Source: Tetrastigma voinierianum (lineage: Eukaryota; Streptophyta; Magnoliopsida; Vitales; Vitaceae). From it: DNA of 64,000 nt. Shown here piece after piece: positions 33,009 through 46,395 of the stretch. The notes below the pieces were generated by a model that saw only the letters and a list, made by a program, of their open reading frames with translations, had not been told where the DNA came from and made no database searches. The position numbers and the translations under genes were made by a program. Where the stretch lies: positions 992,001 through 1,056,000 of the forward strand of contig JAEQBH010000034.1 of the NCBI GenBank assembly GCA_016808115.1, read 5' to 3'. Each line of letters starts with the position of its first letter. The first letter of the stretch is position 1.

Positions 33009-34980
33009 ATGGCCCCCAAAACTAGGGGTTCGTGACTACCCGTCAACTCGCGGAATACTCGTGAATGTCGGGTAACCCGACATTTTTACTTAATCGGAGT
33101 AGAAGTCTCATTTATGCGAAACTATAAAATGAACGTATATAACACATCCCCAACGTGTGCTCCTTGAAGTCTGAATAAGCGCTTGGGCCCGATACAACAT
33201 TACTCATCAATATATATATATCCAACTATATCCAATAGTTTCAGGAGTTCAATTGTTTTACTCTTGAACCATGAAATATTAAAATTAAAACAATTAATAC
33301 ATGTAGAACCATCAAAGCCACATTTCCGGCTTTCTTCTAAGCGGCCTCTATGATGAACCGTCTCCTCGCACGCTCACTGTACCTGTAAAATAAGTATCAC
33401 TTGATAGGGGTAATTTAATCTTTCGATGGAATCACCTAAGTGGGCTACTCTCACGCCCTAAATTCTGTCTGATACTCCAAAGAAATAAACACACGTTCAA
33501 GCAAATGCATGATCACCTGCCAGATATCTAGCGAAATAAATCTCATACCACAGGAGTCCTCCCATGACTCCCTCACACTTTCGCCTAAGCCTCGTATAGG
33601 GAGTGTATATTTGTTATGGACAACCCTCCACGATGAATATATATATATCAATTGGGCCGTCTCAGACGATTGATATTATTATGGACTACCCTCGAATTAA
33701 GCACTATCAGTTGGTAAGTCTCAGATGATTGATATTTTTAGTATGGACTACCCTCAGATGGGTATTCTTTTTTAGACAACCCTCCGTAACCATTCTCTAG
33801 ACTCGCCCCTCATGCACTTTCCTCCACATCGTCCCTGGGTGTCCGATTGCATATTATGGAATGCATGATGCGATTCCATTATAGTCACATCACACGTACA
33901 AATATATAACGTCGTATATTATAAATTTAATCGCGCGATCGTATGTAATTTGTTTCGTCTCATCAAAATTCGCTCCGCATGGGCTAATGATCAAACCACG
34001 AGCAATTCTCGCCCGGATTACTAGACCAAACGCATTAATTCATAAAAATTATTTTGTAGACACTATTCGGGAATAGTGACCGCCGATTCTTATTCCCGAA
34101 AAAAATCCCCTGTCGATCGGTTCGCTTTGTGAACCCAGAATTTCAAATCATTTAGGCCTCATTTCAATCCAATACATTATTTATAGCATAATTTATGCCA
34201 TTATCGCAACGGCCCCATCACGCTCACTTTGGCGGCACATTTTAGTTCCAGTAAATTCAATGTTCGGTCAAAGTTTTGGGATCGATCAAACAATCGTTCA
34301 AGGCCTCGAAGCCAACGAAACATCATATAGCACTTAAACAAATTAGCCAAAACCCAGATGAAAAATCCCTACCTCACGGGTTGTCAAAACACTCACTCCA
34401 AATCATCAATAATCACGCATAGCGCTCCAGCGTGGCGTGACTTTCCTTCTTGCCCCGAAACCTTCTGACGGTCGGATTGCTTGCAAATCTAGAGAGAAGC
34501 CAGATGTTCTCTCTCTAAAACCTCCATTTACGAACTCACTGTATCTCCCCTACCCATTTCACGTTTTTGCTTCTCTTCATAAGGTAGGAGACAAACACTA
34601 TTTGTATTTTAATCTTTTTCGCTTAGAAGCAATTCAAAAATGATGTTTGTCATTCTTTTCCAGTTTTGACATTGACATATCTCGGCCGTCCGTTTCGGTA
34701 TTCTCTACTTTCATTCCACTTATGGCACATGAGTACTTGTTATATGTGACTTTCGTCGCGCCGAAAATCGTTCACGACGCACGGCGCGATGCCTCGAAAA
34801 ATGTGCAAACTCGAATATCTGGAATTCTCTGCAGTCGGCGTCTTGTAGATTTGGCGAGGCGATTCAATTGAAATCGAATTTCGTCATCCGAGATATGAAA
34901 TAAATTCCAAATTTTATTGAAATTACAATTTTGTAACCAAAGTCTGATTTTGCCCTTTTCGAAATTGGGCTAATCTTACA
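33009..34980 (+). mobile_element. Solo LTR, gypsy-type (unit 2)
   Basis: Counterpart of 1,157-3,131. It ends TAATCTTACA, followed by TGGAC (34,981-34,985), so the right target duplication copy is preserved. The left junction, TGGTAC, is altered by one base insertion or error. Internal differences from unit 1 are numerous and clustered. Confidence 0.8.
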
Positions 34981-35767
34981 TGGACTCAGATTGGGCTATG
35001 TGATGCATTTCTCACTTAAATGAGATTGGTTTTTTTTTTTTTAAAAATTGAATTTTAAAATTTTAAATCGCAAATTAAATTTCAAATCTCAAATTTATAC
35101 CCAAATTTTAATTTCAAGACTTAATTTCCAAATCTCAATTCAAACTTCAAATTTATTTCAAAATTCTCAATTTCCAAAATTCAAACTTCTAATTTTAAAC
35201 TTACCAAATCACAAAATTCCAAACACATAATTAATTCTACAATTCATATAAAATTGAATCTAGTGGAATTAATTTGTGTAACATATGAATGAGCTAGGGT
35301 GTGGCCCGACATCTCATGTATTCTTTTAACAAATAATTTGACTTTTAATCTATAGCCAATTTTTAATTGAAAGTTGATATTCTTATATCATTGCTAACTA
35401 ACATGATTTTCTATCGATAATGTTTCGATTCAGAGCAAGGTACACATTTCTTCCCTTTAATTTTTTCATTTATTCACTAACCGCATGATTTATTGGTATC
35501 CGTAATTAATTGATTTATTGTCACGATTTTCATAACTGAATAGTGAGACTCTAGCTTTAAGGCTTAAAGAGGTTCAACTGGCCATCACTGATCTTTCCAC
35601 AGGTAACATCAGGATGTCCAAGATCCGGGGTCCCGCCAATTAGTTGTCAACCTGGTGGAATTTTTACCTTAGGTTATTGCATACCTAAGTCTTGGTACTC
35701 AGATCGGGTACCATTTACTCAGGATTAATCGAAGTTACTTACGACACCGGAAGTTACTCACAAAGAC

Positions 35768-38462
35768 TGACACGTCCCTTCATCAAATCCTACCATTCAT
35801 ATTTACATTGAAAATATGAGGAATAATTCACTTAAAATACAAGATAAGGGTCCCATCACTAATCTTTACCATTATTACATACCCGACTATATCAACACAA
35901 TTCAGTAAGAATTTAATTATAATTCTTTTAGTACAAAGCCAATGTGATTAGGTAGAACTTTGTTCCAAGAACTTTTTACAAAAAGATATATCAAGGCCAC
36001 ATGTCGGTCTTCTTCACAATCATGGCCTCGTTTGAGCGCCATCCACTAGTGTTGACTCTGCACCTGAAAGGGTTGTCCCATAAAGGCGAAAGCAAGCACA
36101 AGAGAAAGAATAATTCTCCTACAAGGGCTACTTCCACCTATGCACATACACATTCACTCAACATTTCACATTTACATTCCAAAAAGAACATGCCAATTAT
36201 ATATGGAATCCTACATGCCATGCCATGAAATGAGATGCGACTCATCATGTATCATGCGCCTGAGTCCTCACCGACTCTCTCACACAATACCTAAGCTCAT
36301 GTGTGAAAAACCATCATTCTGGATGATATCCAGTGATTATTTTCAAAACAAATTTCATTTGTTTATAAACCAAAAGCTTTTTGGATGATACATGACAATG
36401 ATCATTTTATATTCAAAATCCATTTTTTATATTCAAGATCATGCGCCTTTGTGCAGGTAGCGGATTTTTGTGCCCCCGCAGTTCGCAAACTTAGACACTT
36501 TTACCAGCCTTCACTATTAGGAGCATGTCCGATCATAATCATGATCTTTTACCCGAGGGGGGGATCTATCCCAACTTGTTGATACCCGACACATATTTTT
36601 TTTACCATTTCAATCAACCGTGCGACTTTGTTGGACGTTGTCCCATTTAACCGACCCCACCCAGTCAAACACCAAAATTAGTGTCGATTTACCAACCATG
36701 CACTCACACCCATTTAATGCGATGTCCCAGTACATATGTAATGTATGCGCCTACGCCCATTTTCGTACTCATGTCACATATATGATGAATGCTATATGGG
36801 CAATTTTATCAAACATGCATATCACCACGTGACCTGGCAATTATATCAAACATGCATATAATTTCCCTACATTAATTCATTCATGTCAATATGTCACACA
36901 AGCATATATCAACATCACAAACAAATCACTACTTAGTCAAGTAATGAAGCACTTTATCCTCTAGGTTAAATTGCGACATAACATGTCCACAAAATAACCT
37001 ATAACATGCCATGTAGTGGCCATGTCTACACATACAATTCATCACATGTCAATATATTAATACACATATTAACATTTCATCAAACAAGCATGTCATGCCA
37101 TGCAATTAGTATACTTGATGTTATGATCAAAATTTAAGCAACGATGTGAGCACCAAATGCCAATCACTGGCATATGGCTAGATTCTAGACTTAAAAAGAT
37201 TTTCATAGAGTTCAAGAACGTGTGAATCGGAGTTCGGACGAGAAAGATATGGTCGTCCAAAGTTGGAGTACACCAGGAGCCATACTATTGCGCCTAATCC
37301 ATGCAATAGCGTGTCTCGAGGGTTGCAGAGCATTTCGCAACTTCCCCAGAACAAATTTTTAACCCAAATTTGCTTAAGAAGCAGCCCTTTAAATCGGCTA
37401 TAAACTCATCCCATGCCATTAACATGGCACAACACTGTTCCAAAATTAGTTCAAAACACAGCTGCATAGAAATAAACAAAAGTAGGAAGAATTTACCTCT
37501 CGCGTAGTTCTCGTTGAATCTTCCCTCTCGACTTTTACCTGTCCAACGAGTTCACTTCCGCACGCTAATGACCGAGGAAGAACCGCCAGCCACCAGGTAC
37601 CGTGCCTAGAGCCAACTCTATCATTCACTGTGCCCAAACACCTTACCCATACGTGATGGGCCCAAGTAAGAGGTCAGTCCAAGTATCACCTTCCAAATTT
37701 GCTGTGGAACACAACGCCCAGGACTTATCCTCCAGTCGAACCATCTCTAAGAAGAAGGCTTAATTAATGATTACCCGGTCGATCTCTTAGTCTAAAGACG
37801 CCCCTCCCCCCCCCCCCTCTCCCTCCAAGCAAAACACACACATAACCGTTGAGGCGTGTTAAATACTTTAGCACAAGTTGCAATCCACTGTGTCATCAAA
37901 GAAAGGAAGAACATGTTTTACACAAAGAATCAAGAGGTTACTGGCAAGATTCACCGCTGCTTTTCTTGTTTTTGTTTTATGTGTACATGTCGGGTAGAAG
38001 CACGTTCGACGATCCAATGATTCTCTGAAAATTTCTGAGACTACAACCTTCCCTCTTTCTCTCTTTCTTTTCCTTTTATTTTATTTTCTCTCTCTCTTTT
38101 CTCCTTTCCTTTCTCCTTTCTCATTTTCTTTCCTCAAGCCTCTTCATTCCTGTTCACATTCCATGCAAGTCGACACATGGCTTCGCTACTGCCTTCAGAA
38201 GCATACGTGACAGACATATGCAGCTTCGTCACAAGCCACCCAGATTAATCGACGCTTCAAAAACGCGAAATTCTAACTATCCTAATTTAAATTAAATTCA
38301 CCCAGGCAACTCAAATTTCACGAGATCAACCCAACTATATAAGGTCCGGTTTTTGTCATCCGGGAGATCTATAAAACTTATGTTTTCAACCTATACGTAT
38401 TAACGAATCAATGCTTTTACCTTTTCTTTTTCTAAAATTCTCAATTTTTTCGTTTTACAATC
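35768..38462 (+). mobile_element. LTR-like block of a gypsy-type retrotransposon (unit 2)
   Basis: Counterpart of 3,935-6,602, with long stretches (for example 35,990-36,100 and 36,660-36,830) nearly identical to unit 1. Contains the CT-rich tract at about 38,050-38,130 and a C run near 37,807-37,818 not seen in unit 1. Ends are uncertain. Confidence 0.5.
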
Positions 38463-38730
38463 ACGACTCGAATTTGGACTCGCTTTTTCCTTACACGCCT
38501 TTTCTATCAGAGGTCACATTTAAGTTTTTTTTCTTATTTTGTTTTCCTTTAAAATAAAACAAAAATGCTCGACGACGAATAGTAATATTTAATCTTCGAA
38601 ATTGGACCCGATTTTTCCCAAACACACATTTTCTTATCAATAGTCACATTTAGATTTTTTTTTCTTATTTTGTTTTCTTTTTTAAAATAAAACAAAAATA
38701 AGTAGCGACTCCAAAACGTTTTTATAATGG
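38463..38730 (+). repeat. ~120-bp tandem duplication (unit 2)
   Basis: Counterpart of 6,603-6,850, ending GTAGCGACTCC at about 38,703-38,713, a slightly clearer version of the GTGGCGACTCC-like string than in unit 1. Confidence 0.6.
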
Positions 38731-38877
38731 TTTTTTTTTAAAAATAAAACGAGTCTCGCCTTTTAAGTAAGAAATGCATAATAGCCAAAATGATCCATAG
38801 AAACATTTGAAGAAATTATAATTATAAAAGGATTCCCAAAAATTACATAAAAAATTCACATGCATGAGATATAAGCC

Positions 38878-39905
38878 CTGTTTGGCTGAACAACTTAATT
38901 AAACACTTATTTTATGTAGACAGCAGATGAAAGCTTACGCCATAAAGTACTTTATTCAATAAGTTAATTGCTTTTGATGCATATTTTAAAGTTGCTTACG
39001 TGATATTTCTTATGTGTTTGGATGCATTACTACACAAACACTTATAATAATTAAAATTACTTAGAAGACCATCAGCAAACACTTATAAATTTTGAGTGTT
39101 TGGATACATACCGCATTTCGTCATACTTTTAAAATTTTAAAAACAAAAACTAAAGAACTAAAATTAATATTCTAGGTTTTTTTTCTTCAATAAAATCTTT
39201 GAACGCTTTCATAAATCTAATACGACGACGCTTAACTCAGGCTTATTTGGGCGCGCAAGATCAAAGACACAATGAAGTTGAGACGATCGAGACACAAAAG
39301 CCTCTTGGAGCCTGAGGCAATGTGCCTTTATGACGCAGACCTACATAATACACAATAAACAAATAATATATATCTCACTAAATATTGTTTGTAATTTTTA
39401 TCTAATAATAAAATAAAATAAAGTAAATAACATCAAACATAAAAATCAAACATCATTAGTGTTTCATATCAACGCAAACATTTCAAAAACCAAATAACAA
39501 ACATCATTATTACTTTCTATCATCACAAAAGTTCTAAGTTTTAAAACAAAATAAACACTTATGTATCTCCATCAAATTCTAAATTAAGAAAATCATCATC
39601 AATAAAATTTTTATAAAGTTTTAAAATTTTATCTATTTTTTACATAATTTTTTGAAATTTGTTTTCATTTATTTCAGATTTTTTTCCTATTTTTACATAA
39701 ATTTTCAAAATTTTTACCTATTGTTTACATAATCGTTTGGAATTTATTTTCTAATTTTGTTTATTTTCAGAAAAATTTTCTATTTTCCATAATATTTTCA
39801 AAAAAAATTACCTATGTTTTACATATTTTTTTCCAAATTTATTTTCTATTATTTTCAGATTTTCTTTTTTAGATTTTTTACATAATTTATCATAATGACA
39901 GTTTT
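38878..39905. mobile_element. Possible AT-rich MITE-like element (unit 2)
   Basis: Counterpart of 7,013-8,030, with the same CCTGTTTGGCT left end and an AT-rich interior. The right-end AACCAAACG string of unit 1 is not preserved here (it reads 'cataatgacagttt'), which weakens the MITE idea. Confidence 0.3.
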
Positions 39906-40491
39906 ATCATAATTGATAATTGATTTTTAGGTTTCATATAAACTTTTTTTTTTAGCTTATTTTGATAACTTTTTCCATAAAATTTATTGAAATAAACTAA
40001 AATAACCTTATATAGGGAAGTTATAAGTTTTTTTTATAAGCTATTTTAAATACCTATAATTTTTATCAACTATAAATAAGTTCGCCCATAATCACTATTG
40101 TTGGAGTTAAAGGTGATTTGAATTGTGCTGAGATATGATTCAAACAATACCACGGTGTGGTATCATGAATTTTTTAAAGAATCACAAAATATATGCCAAT
40201 ATTTTAGAATTTATGATTATTAGATATTTTTCAATAACCGCATCACCCTTATACCAATATTCCTTTTACTATTGTTGTACCCATATTTCTATAATAATAA
40301 AATTTTCTCTCTACTGAGATTTTTTTCCTTAAGGGTTTTCACATAAATTTATAAAACATTTATTTCATTTTCCCTTTCTGCTTCTTTTTTCGTATAACAC
40401 TTTCAACAATTCAAATATTCAAATTTCATGGATACTTAATTAATTTTTCCAAATATATATATATATTTTCAAATATATGGAAATTATCTTA

Positions 40492-40676
40492 ACCTTGGTG
40501 CGTGTCACTCAGAAATGAATGGTGGTCAGTCCGATTTCCACCACTCAGTCCCACTTCATCCTCCAAGGAAATCGCGGGTCTCGATCCCGCCTTATTCTCT
40601 GATTTGGGTCCTTTTCCAAGAGCTTTCCTATTAAGCCCCTCAATCCGCGCCGTTACCACCGCATCAAAGATCGCAA
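40492..40676 (-). pseudogene. OXI1-like: OXI1-like kinase, exon 2 distal part (unit 2)
   Basis: Counterpart of 8,614-8,799. The minus strand has a GLNRKALGKGPKS segment, the shifted-frame version of LIGKLLEKDPK, and VVEIDRPPF-like residues in another frame, closer to the family's 'VVEISRPPF' than unit 1 is. This supports the idea that unit 1 and unit 2 carry different errors. Confidence 0.7.
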
Positions 40677-41183
40677 GAAAGAACTCCAATGCAGCATGCC
40701 AAAAATGCAGGCGCTAAACGCCATTTGCAACCCCTGGTCGTTGTTTCAAGACCTCAACATTTTTTCGCTTCCAATGGTAGGTTAAACTACGCCATTTTAA
40801 TAATTAACGCTTTTCATTAAAAATATAATTAAACTTAATCTGCTATTTTAACTTAGATATTTTTCATAACGATCGCACTCTAACTGGATATTTATAGTAA
40901 ACAATTTCAAATTTCAAATTTCAAACAATAAATCTCCCAATTTCAAATTTCAAATTTCAAATTTCAAATTTCAAATTTCAAATTTTGTTCGCCGAAATTT
41001 GAATTTCAAATTTCAACCGTTGAAATTCAAATTTGAAATTTTAACCGCCATGCATTAAAATTTTCGTCTATAAATATGATAATTTTTCTCATGTTTTTCA
41101 TCCATCTATCTTCCATTCTCTTTCAGTTTTCCAATATCTCCTTTCTCTTTGTCTATTTATCCTTTCATATTTTCGTTCAACAA

Positions 41184-42437
41184 GCGATATACGACCAAGC
41201 TCCTAATATTTGTAGAGGATCCTCAATATCAAGAAGAAGATAAATGATGATTCTGATCGTATTGTAAGGCCGCAACTAGAAGGTCCTCGAAGGGTTTAGT
41301 CAAGGACTCGCTTAAGAAGGGACTGTGTCCCGGCCTGTGCCACGTAATCCATTTAATCGTGGTAGATCCCAAGGTCACGAAAGACTCTATCATGACTATT
41401 TTGCTACCCCTCAGGTATACGAAAGCTATTTTCAAGAGTTTCAATGAAATAGCCCTCTTTTTCTCTTCGAATTGTAAACGAGGTCGAACAATACTTATCC
41501 ATACTTATTCAAAGAATGTGATAAGTCGTTTGAGTTCTTGGTCATTATCCCTTCAAAAGATAACAGCCGCTTATAGAATTCGCCATCTTAACACCGTGCG
41601 CATTCTGCGATGAATACATCGAATTGGAGAAAGTACGACCATAGAGAGTCCGAGAAGGCTCTCAGGAAAGTCGCATTGCAATGTTCAAGACCATACCCGA
41701 GGTCACCAAACAATATCGATATCGCTGATCATACACACTGGAACAACCCGCTTTCCCGGGCATGTTAGGAGTATTGATTGTACGTATCGAAGTGGAAAAT
41801 CATTCCATCACAAGCGACGATATCGGTCATTGTCATAGAACCAACAATCATTTTGGTAAGTCGTGGCATCTCAAGCGATCTTTGATACGATACGCATTCT
41901 TCGTCTACCCGTCTATCAATGATAGAAACAAAATTGTGATAGTCCCCTGCTTACATTATTAGCAAATTATCATGCTCCTCCAGCTAACTATATAATTAAT
42001 CTTACTGCGAGTATAGAACGGGATATTATCTAGTCGATGGTATTTATCCAAATTGGTCGACATTTGTAAAACTATTCTCACATTCACAAGGTTTGAAGAA
42101 AACATTTTGCCAAAGCACAAGAGCCTGCAGTTAAAAGATGCAGAATGGCATTCGTGTGCATTTCAAGCCCGTTTTGTAATCAGGCGTTGACCAAAGACGT
42201 ATTGGGGATGAAGAAACACTTCATATTATGAAAGCGTGCATAATAATGCATAATATGACATTGAGGACGAAGGAGATATTAGTAACAATGACTTTGATGG
42301 AAGTGATGCAAACTGTCGCATACAAGTGTCACATGCGATACAACTTTAATTAGAAGACTTTATGTAAACCCATTATCGATCGTGGATGTTGTTACTCATT
42401 CTCAATCAAGTACAGACGACATATTTGTATAAATCAC
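41184..42437 (+). pseudogene. Harbinger DDE transposase, frameshifted (unit 2)
   Basis: Counterpart of 9,315-10,574. Matching stretches include 'cacgaaagactctatcatgactattttgctacccc' and 'gtttgaagaaaacattttgccaaagcacaagag'. It keeps HERLYHDYFATP, a degraded GIDC-like and HFAKAQE segments but has more frame breaks than unit 1 and no long frame. The N-terminal ATG is not preserved. Confidence 0.75.
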
Positions 42438-42704
42438 ATACAATAATAACCTCTATCAATTTCAAGTTGAAGTTGTAGTTTTCAATTCCAATTTCAATTT
42501 CATGTCAGGACTAATTCCAATTTCAATTTCATGTTGTATTTAATTCACTCTCAATTTCATGTTGTATTTCAATTCTCACTCTACTTCATCAGATTTTAAT
42601 TTCAATTCCAATTTCACACAGATTTTCAATTCCAATTCCAACATAATAAATAATGACTACAAATTAAAAAAATAATAGCAACATAATAAATAACAACTAA
42701 AAAT

Positions 42705-43640
42705 TAAAACCCCGCTTTTCATAACTCCTATCTTCGTGTTATTCCAATATGTCGCGGTAAATCGGGTCCATGCCAATAGTATCGCCTGGCGATTTTCATC
42801 TCATTTTTGCATTTGAATTTCGCACTGCTCTTTCTTCTCAATTTCTAACTACATTTATGTTGCTCTAATGCTATCTCCTGTCAGCATAAATTTTGTCTCT
42901 GTCGTCAACTTGTCGCTCCACTTCCATTCTTTCATTCCAAGGCAGATGATCTGCTGATCTTTCAACACCTGTCATTTCCTTTGTTTTTAAGTTGTTTTTC
43001 AAGCCTTTTCCCCGCCAATGGCCTATCGAGGTTAGGAGTGACGAGGTTCAGCCATTATCCCAAATATGAAAATAACGCACAGGATTCAACATGAGTTGAT
43101 TCACAGATCACCCGCGACGAGTTTTTTGCTCTCTTTATTGCCGGTCAAATTACCGCCCATTTCGCCCATTTTCAATATATTCAACAACGCCGTGATCGAA
43201 ATGGTTTTCCAATAATATTAGCAAACATTTCTCGCTTCATCAACCCGAGCAACATATGAAATTATTCACATTAGTACCAAATATCAATCATACTAGTGTT
43301 CAATTTAAAGTTTATATCTGCATTTTATTTGCTCTGTGTCCACTTTGTTCGAGTCTTCAATTCGAATTATAAACCGACAAATTTGTCGCATTTTGCATTT
43401 ATATCGCCAACGACTTTTAATAGAAGATCAGGAACGCTTCGATTGCCCACGAAGTTCCCAAAAGACGCAGCATTTTCACAAAATGCACCACCTTGTCGCT
43501 CATTCCCGCAACGCATTCTGTTCATTAAGCCACGCACACAATTAATTTATCTTCTACGTGAGAAGTTCTTGTCCTTTGCGATTTTCAATCTGAACGACTT
43601 CATTTTGCATCGAAGGTAATACCGTGGGATTACCTAATAG
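42705..43640 (-). pseudogene. Harbinger ORF1 Myb/SANT-like protein, frameshifted (unit 2)
   Basis: Counterpart of 10,840-11,830. The block equivalent to KEMFANIIGKPFQYEHCW is at about 43,170-43,245 on the minus strand, with base changes. Heavily broken. Confidence 0.65.
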
Positions 43641-43719
43641 TATCACATATAAATTCCTGCTCATAAAGTTGAAATCGCTAAAGAACCATCATATCGCAAA
43701 TCCATCTACAAAAATAAAA

Positions 43720-44150
43720 ATAAAAATTAAAAATCAATTTAAAAATGAGCAATTTATAACGATACAAATAAATCTATCAATTATAAATTTATAATCAATT
43801 TAAATAATGAGCAATTTATCAATTAAAAATTATCAAATTATCAATTTAAATTTAAAATTCAATTTGTCATTCTAAAAGAATGAGCAATTTTATCAATTAA
43901 AAAATTATAATCAATTAAAGAATGAACAATTTATAACATATACAAATCAATCTACCAACAGAAAATTTAAAATCAATTTAAAGAATGAGCAATTTATTAA
44001 TTAAAAATTATCAATTTATCAATTTAAATTTAAAATCAATTTATCAATTTAAAAGAATGAGCAATTTATCAATTAAAAAAATTATAAATTTAAAAATAAG
44101 CAATTTATAAAATATACAAATCAATTTTACCAATTATAAACTCATTTCTA
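43720..44150. repeat. AT-rich tandem repeat, more regular than in unit 1
   Basis: Repeats of AAATCAATTTAAA-(A)GAATGAGCAATTTAT-CAATTAAAAATTAT recur about every 55-70 bases, at least six times. Counterpart of 11,890-12,330. Confidence 0.8.
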
Positions 44151-44682
44151 ATAAATGTAAATATTTAATAATATAACAATTTTGATTTAAAAATCAAAAT
44201 TTCATAATTCTAGGAGGAGATAATCATACCCGTCCTTCCCTTCTTTCTTTTCCTCTTCCTTCCTCTTCCCCCTGCTTCTTCCTCTTCCTCCAAACTGCTC
44301 GCACAACTTAGTTCGACTTCCCGTCGCTTCAACGTCTGATCACTGATTCTGGTCGAGATTCGAAAGCGTTGGTTTCACAAGCACTGTATCCGGCAGATTT
44401 CTATTGTCATTTCCCCTTTCATTCTGTGTAATTGTGTAATTTTATAGGGTTTCAATGGAATATAGCCGCTGAGAGCCGTTGTTCAAAAACAGTGCCATCA
44501 ACGGCTATTTTGGTATCCCCACCCTTTCTTCTCCAAAGGTGCCAAATATGGCACTCATAAACTCTCGGATGGTATTTTGCCACCTCCGATGCACCTGCTG
44601 GAGCTCAATTTCACCGCTTGGGTGCCATTTTTAGCGCTAGGAAGATGGCACTTTCCCGATAGCAACTCCCGCTGGAGGTTTC

Positions 44683-45133
44683 AAGATCCCGTAAACGCTT
44701 CTTCCTATTCGACCCTTAAACGACGCCGTTCGTGAGTGTCTCGTATAGCACTCACCCAGACTCCACCAATCGACGGCGAAGTCGCGGCCGGGCCGCCTAG
44801 ATTGCCTCCGCGCCACGATTCTCCGCTCCGCGAACGAAGTTCGATCACGACGAGTCTGACTCCGCCTCAGACCGAAGTTCCGCCTCGAGTCCGACTCTTC
44901 CTACGGATGCCTCGCCATGGTCGTGGACCGGCTAAAGCCGTGTTTTCTTGGGAGGTTTTTGAGCCGGTTTTTTTGAGGATCGGATTGATTTTGGGTGAGA
45001 GTTTGTCGAGATAGATCAAGTCGTAGAGCATGATATGGCCGTTTTCTGGATGAGAACATTTTCAGCCTAAATCTAGAACAATCCCTTAATCCGCGCGGAT
45101 ACTCCAATGCTAGTACCACCCCTCAAGATAAAC
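44683..45133 (-). pseudogene. OXI1-like: OXI1-like kinase, exon 2 proximal part (unit 2)
   Basis: Counterpart of 12,844-13,304. An AG acceptor precedes G-TTT at 45,133. The VVL-LEYPR-like segment and the NQSDPQK-NRLKNLPRKHGF-like insert are readable with frameshifts; the catalytic loop is degraded. Confidence 0.7.
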
Positions 45134-45729
45134 CTACCGGAAGGAAATCTTAATGTTCACACTATTCAATCGCAAAATCGACTAAACTTTGGTTTTCTCA
45201 AGATCCAAACAGAAAATGTATTTAAATGAAATAATTGAACTCAAGAAAACGAGAGGCTGAGGTAGATTCCAATCGCCTTATCTGGCCATTTTCCATCATC
45301 AACAACCGACCAATAAAACACCCTAGAATTCTCTTTCTCTTACTCGATCCTCCATCAATTTTTCAAAGAAAGCAAACACTGTATTAAAACAAGAAGACGA
45401 GAAGAAGAATATCTATACCTAATAACATCATGAGAGGTTCTATATACACCCCTTAAATATCTTTTCACACCCCATTTACTAAGTAAACCCCAAAATATAC
45501 TTTTTGCACCCCATTCAAATACTTTACTTTCCCAGCGTACCCTCCTTACATCCCATATCCAAAGCCTCCTCACACCCCATTCCCCCAAAAAAACTCCATC
45601 CCCTCCGTAGTCTCAAAACCCATCCTCCGCAACCGATAACCCCTAAGCACAATGAGTCCGAGATTCAACCTAAAGACCGTAAATATCAAGTAAGTTTGCT
45701 TCTTTATTTGATTTGTTGTGTTTATTCTT

Positions 45730-46395
45730 GCATTTTCATCGTTAAATATGAAAATGAGTATAGTAATCAGTTGTCAATGATCTTAAATTCCTCTCGTACT
45801 CGTCCTCATTCGAAGAAAACACAAGGACACTTCAAGCTGACATGAATGCCTCCCACTTCTCTTTTCGCTCAAACAACTTCTTACGCTTGCAAGTACATTT
45901 TGATATAAGCTATCTCAGATAGAAGACTTGTTATGGTAGGAAATACTAATCGCACAAATACCATTAAGGCTTCAACTCTCTATCGCAAGAATAATTTTAT
46001 TACTAGGTAATCGATCACTTAAACATTAAACTTTTGTAACTTCCATTGCCTGTTTAGTTGTCTACACGCTCCGCCTCCAAGTATACAAATGCCACAGAAA
46101 AAGTCAAATTTGGTGTATGTCACACCTACAATCTCGAGAAGTGGCAGCGCAATATCTGTTGGTTTTATAAGTGCAATCCATAATTAGAACACTGCAAAAT
46201 TCATTCAACAACTGAATAGAAGTAGGATGTGCCCAAAACAAGTCTCTCACACAATCGTTCGACTCATCCTTCCTATGCCATTCAACATATTTACATTCAT
46301 TCAGTTGTTTCATTAGTTGTTGCATTTATATCTACCGCCTATAGTAAGTAGTCGGCGTTTATGACGCGTGCATTGTAGATTGTCTTCATGTTAAC
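45730..46395 (-). pseudogene. MULE transposase, central part (unit 2)
   Basis: Counterpart of 13,870-14,561. Here a single minus-strand frame reads MQQLMKQLNECKYVEW through AHPTSIQLLNEFCSVLIMDC and TYKTNRY, so this piece is less broken than in unit 1, including the first catalytic Asp. C-terminal half missing as in unit 1. Confidence 0.85.

Larger units (their letters stand above)
40677..44682 (+). mobile_element. PIF/Harbinger DNA transposon (unit 2)
   Basis: Counterpart of 8,800-12,843, about 4.0 kb. The left end reads 'aagaactccaatgcag' and the right end 'caactcccgctggag', degraded copies of GAGCAACTCCAACGGAG. The TAA target duplication is no longer clear. Same two-gene content and simple repeats. 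The TTTCAAA run at 40,908-40,985 is longer and more regular than in unit 1. Confidence 0.85.

Noticed and set aside
43296..43619. 107-codon plus-strand frame
   Set aside because: It is antisense to the Harbinger accessory gene and absent from unit 1.
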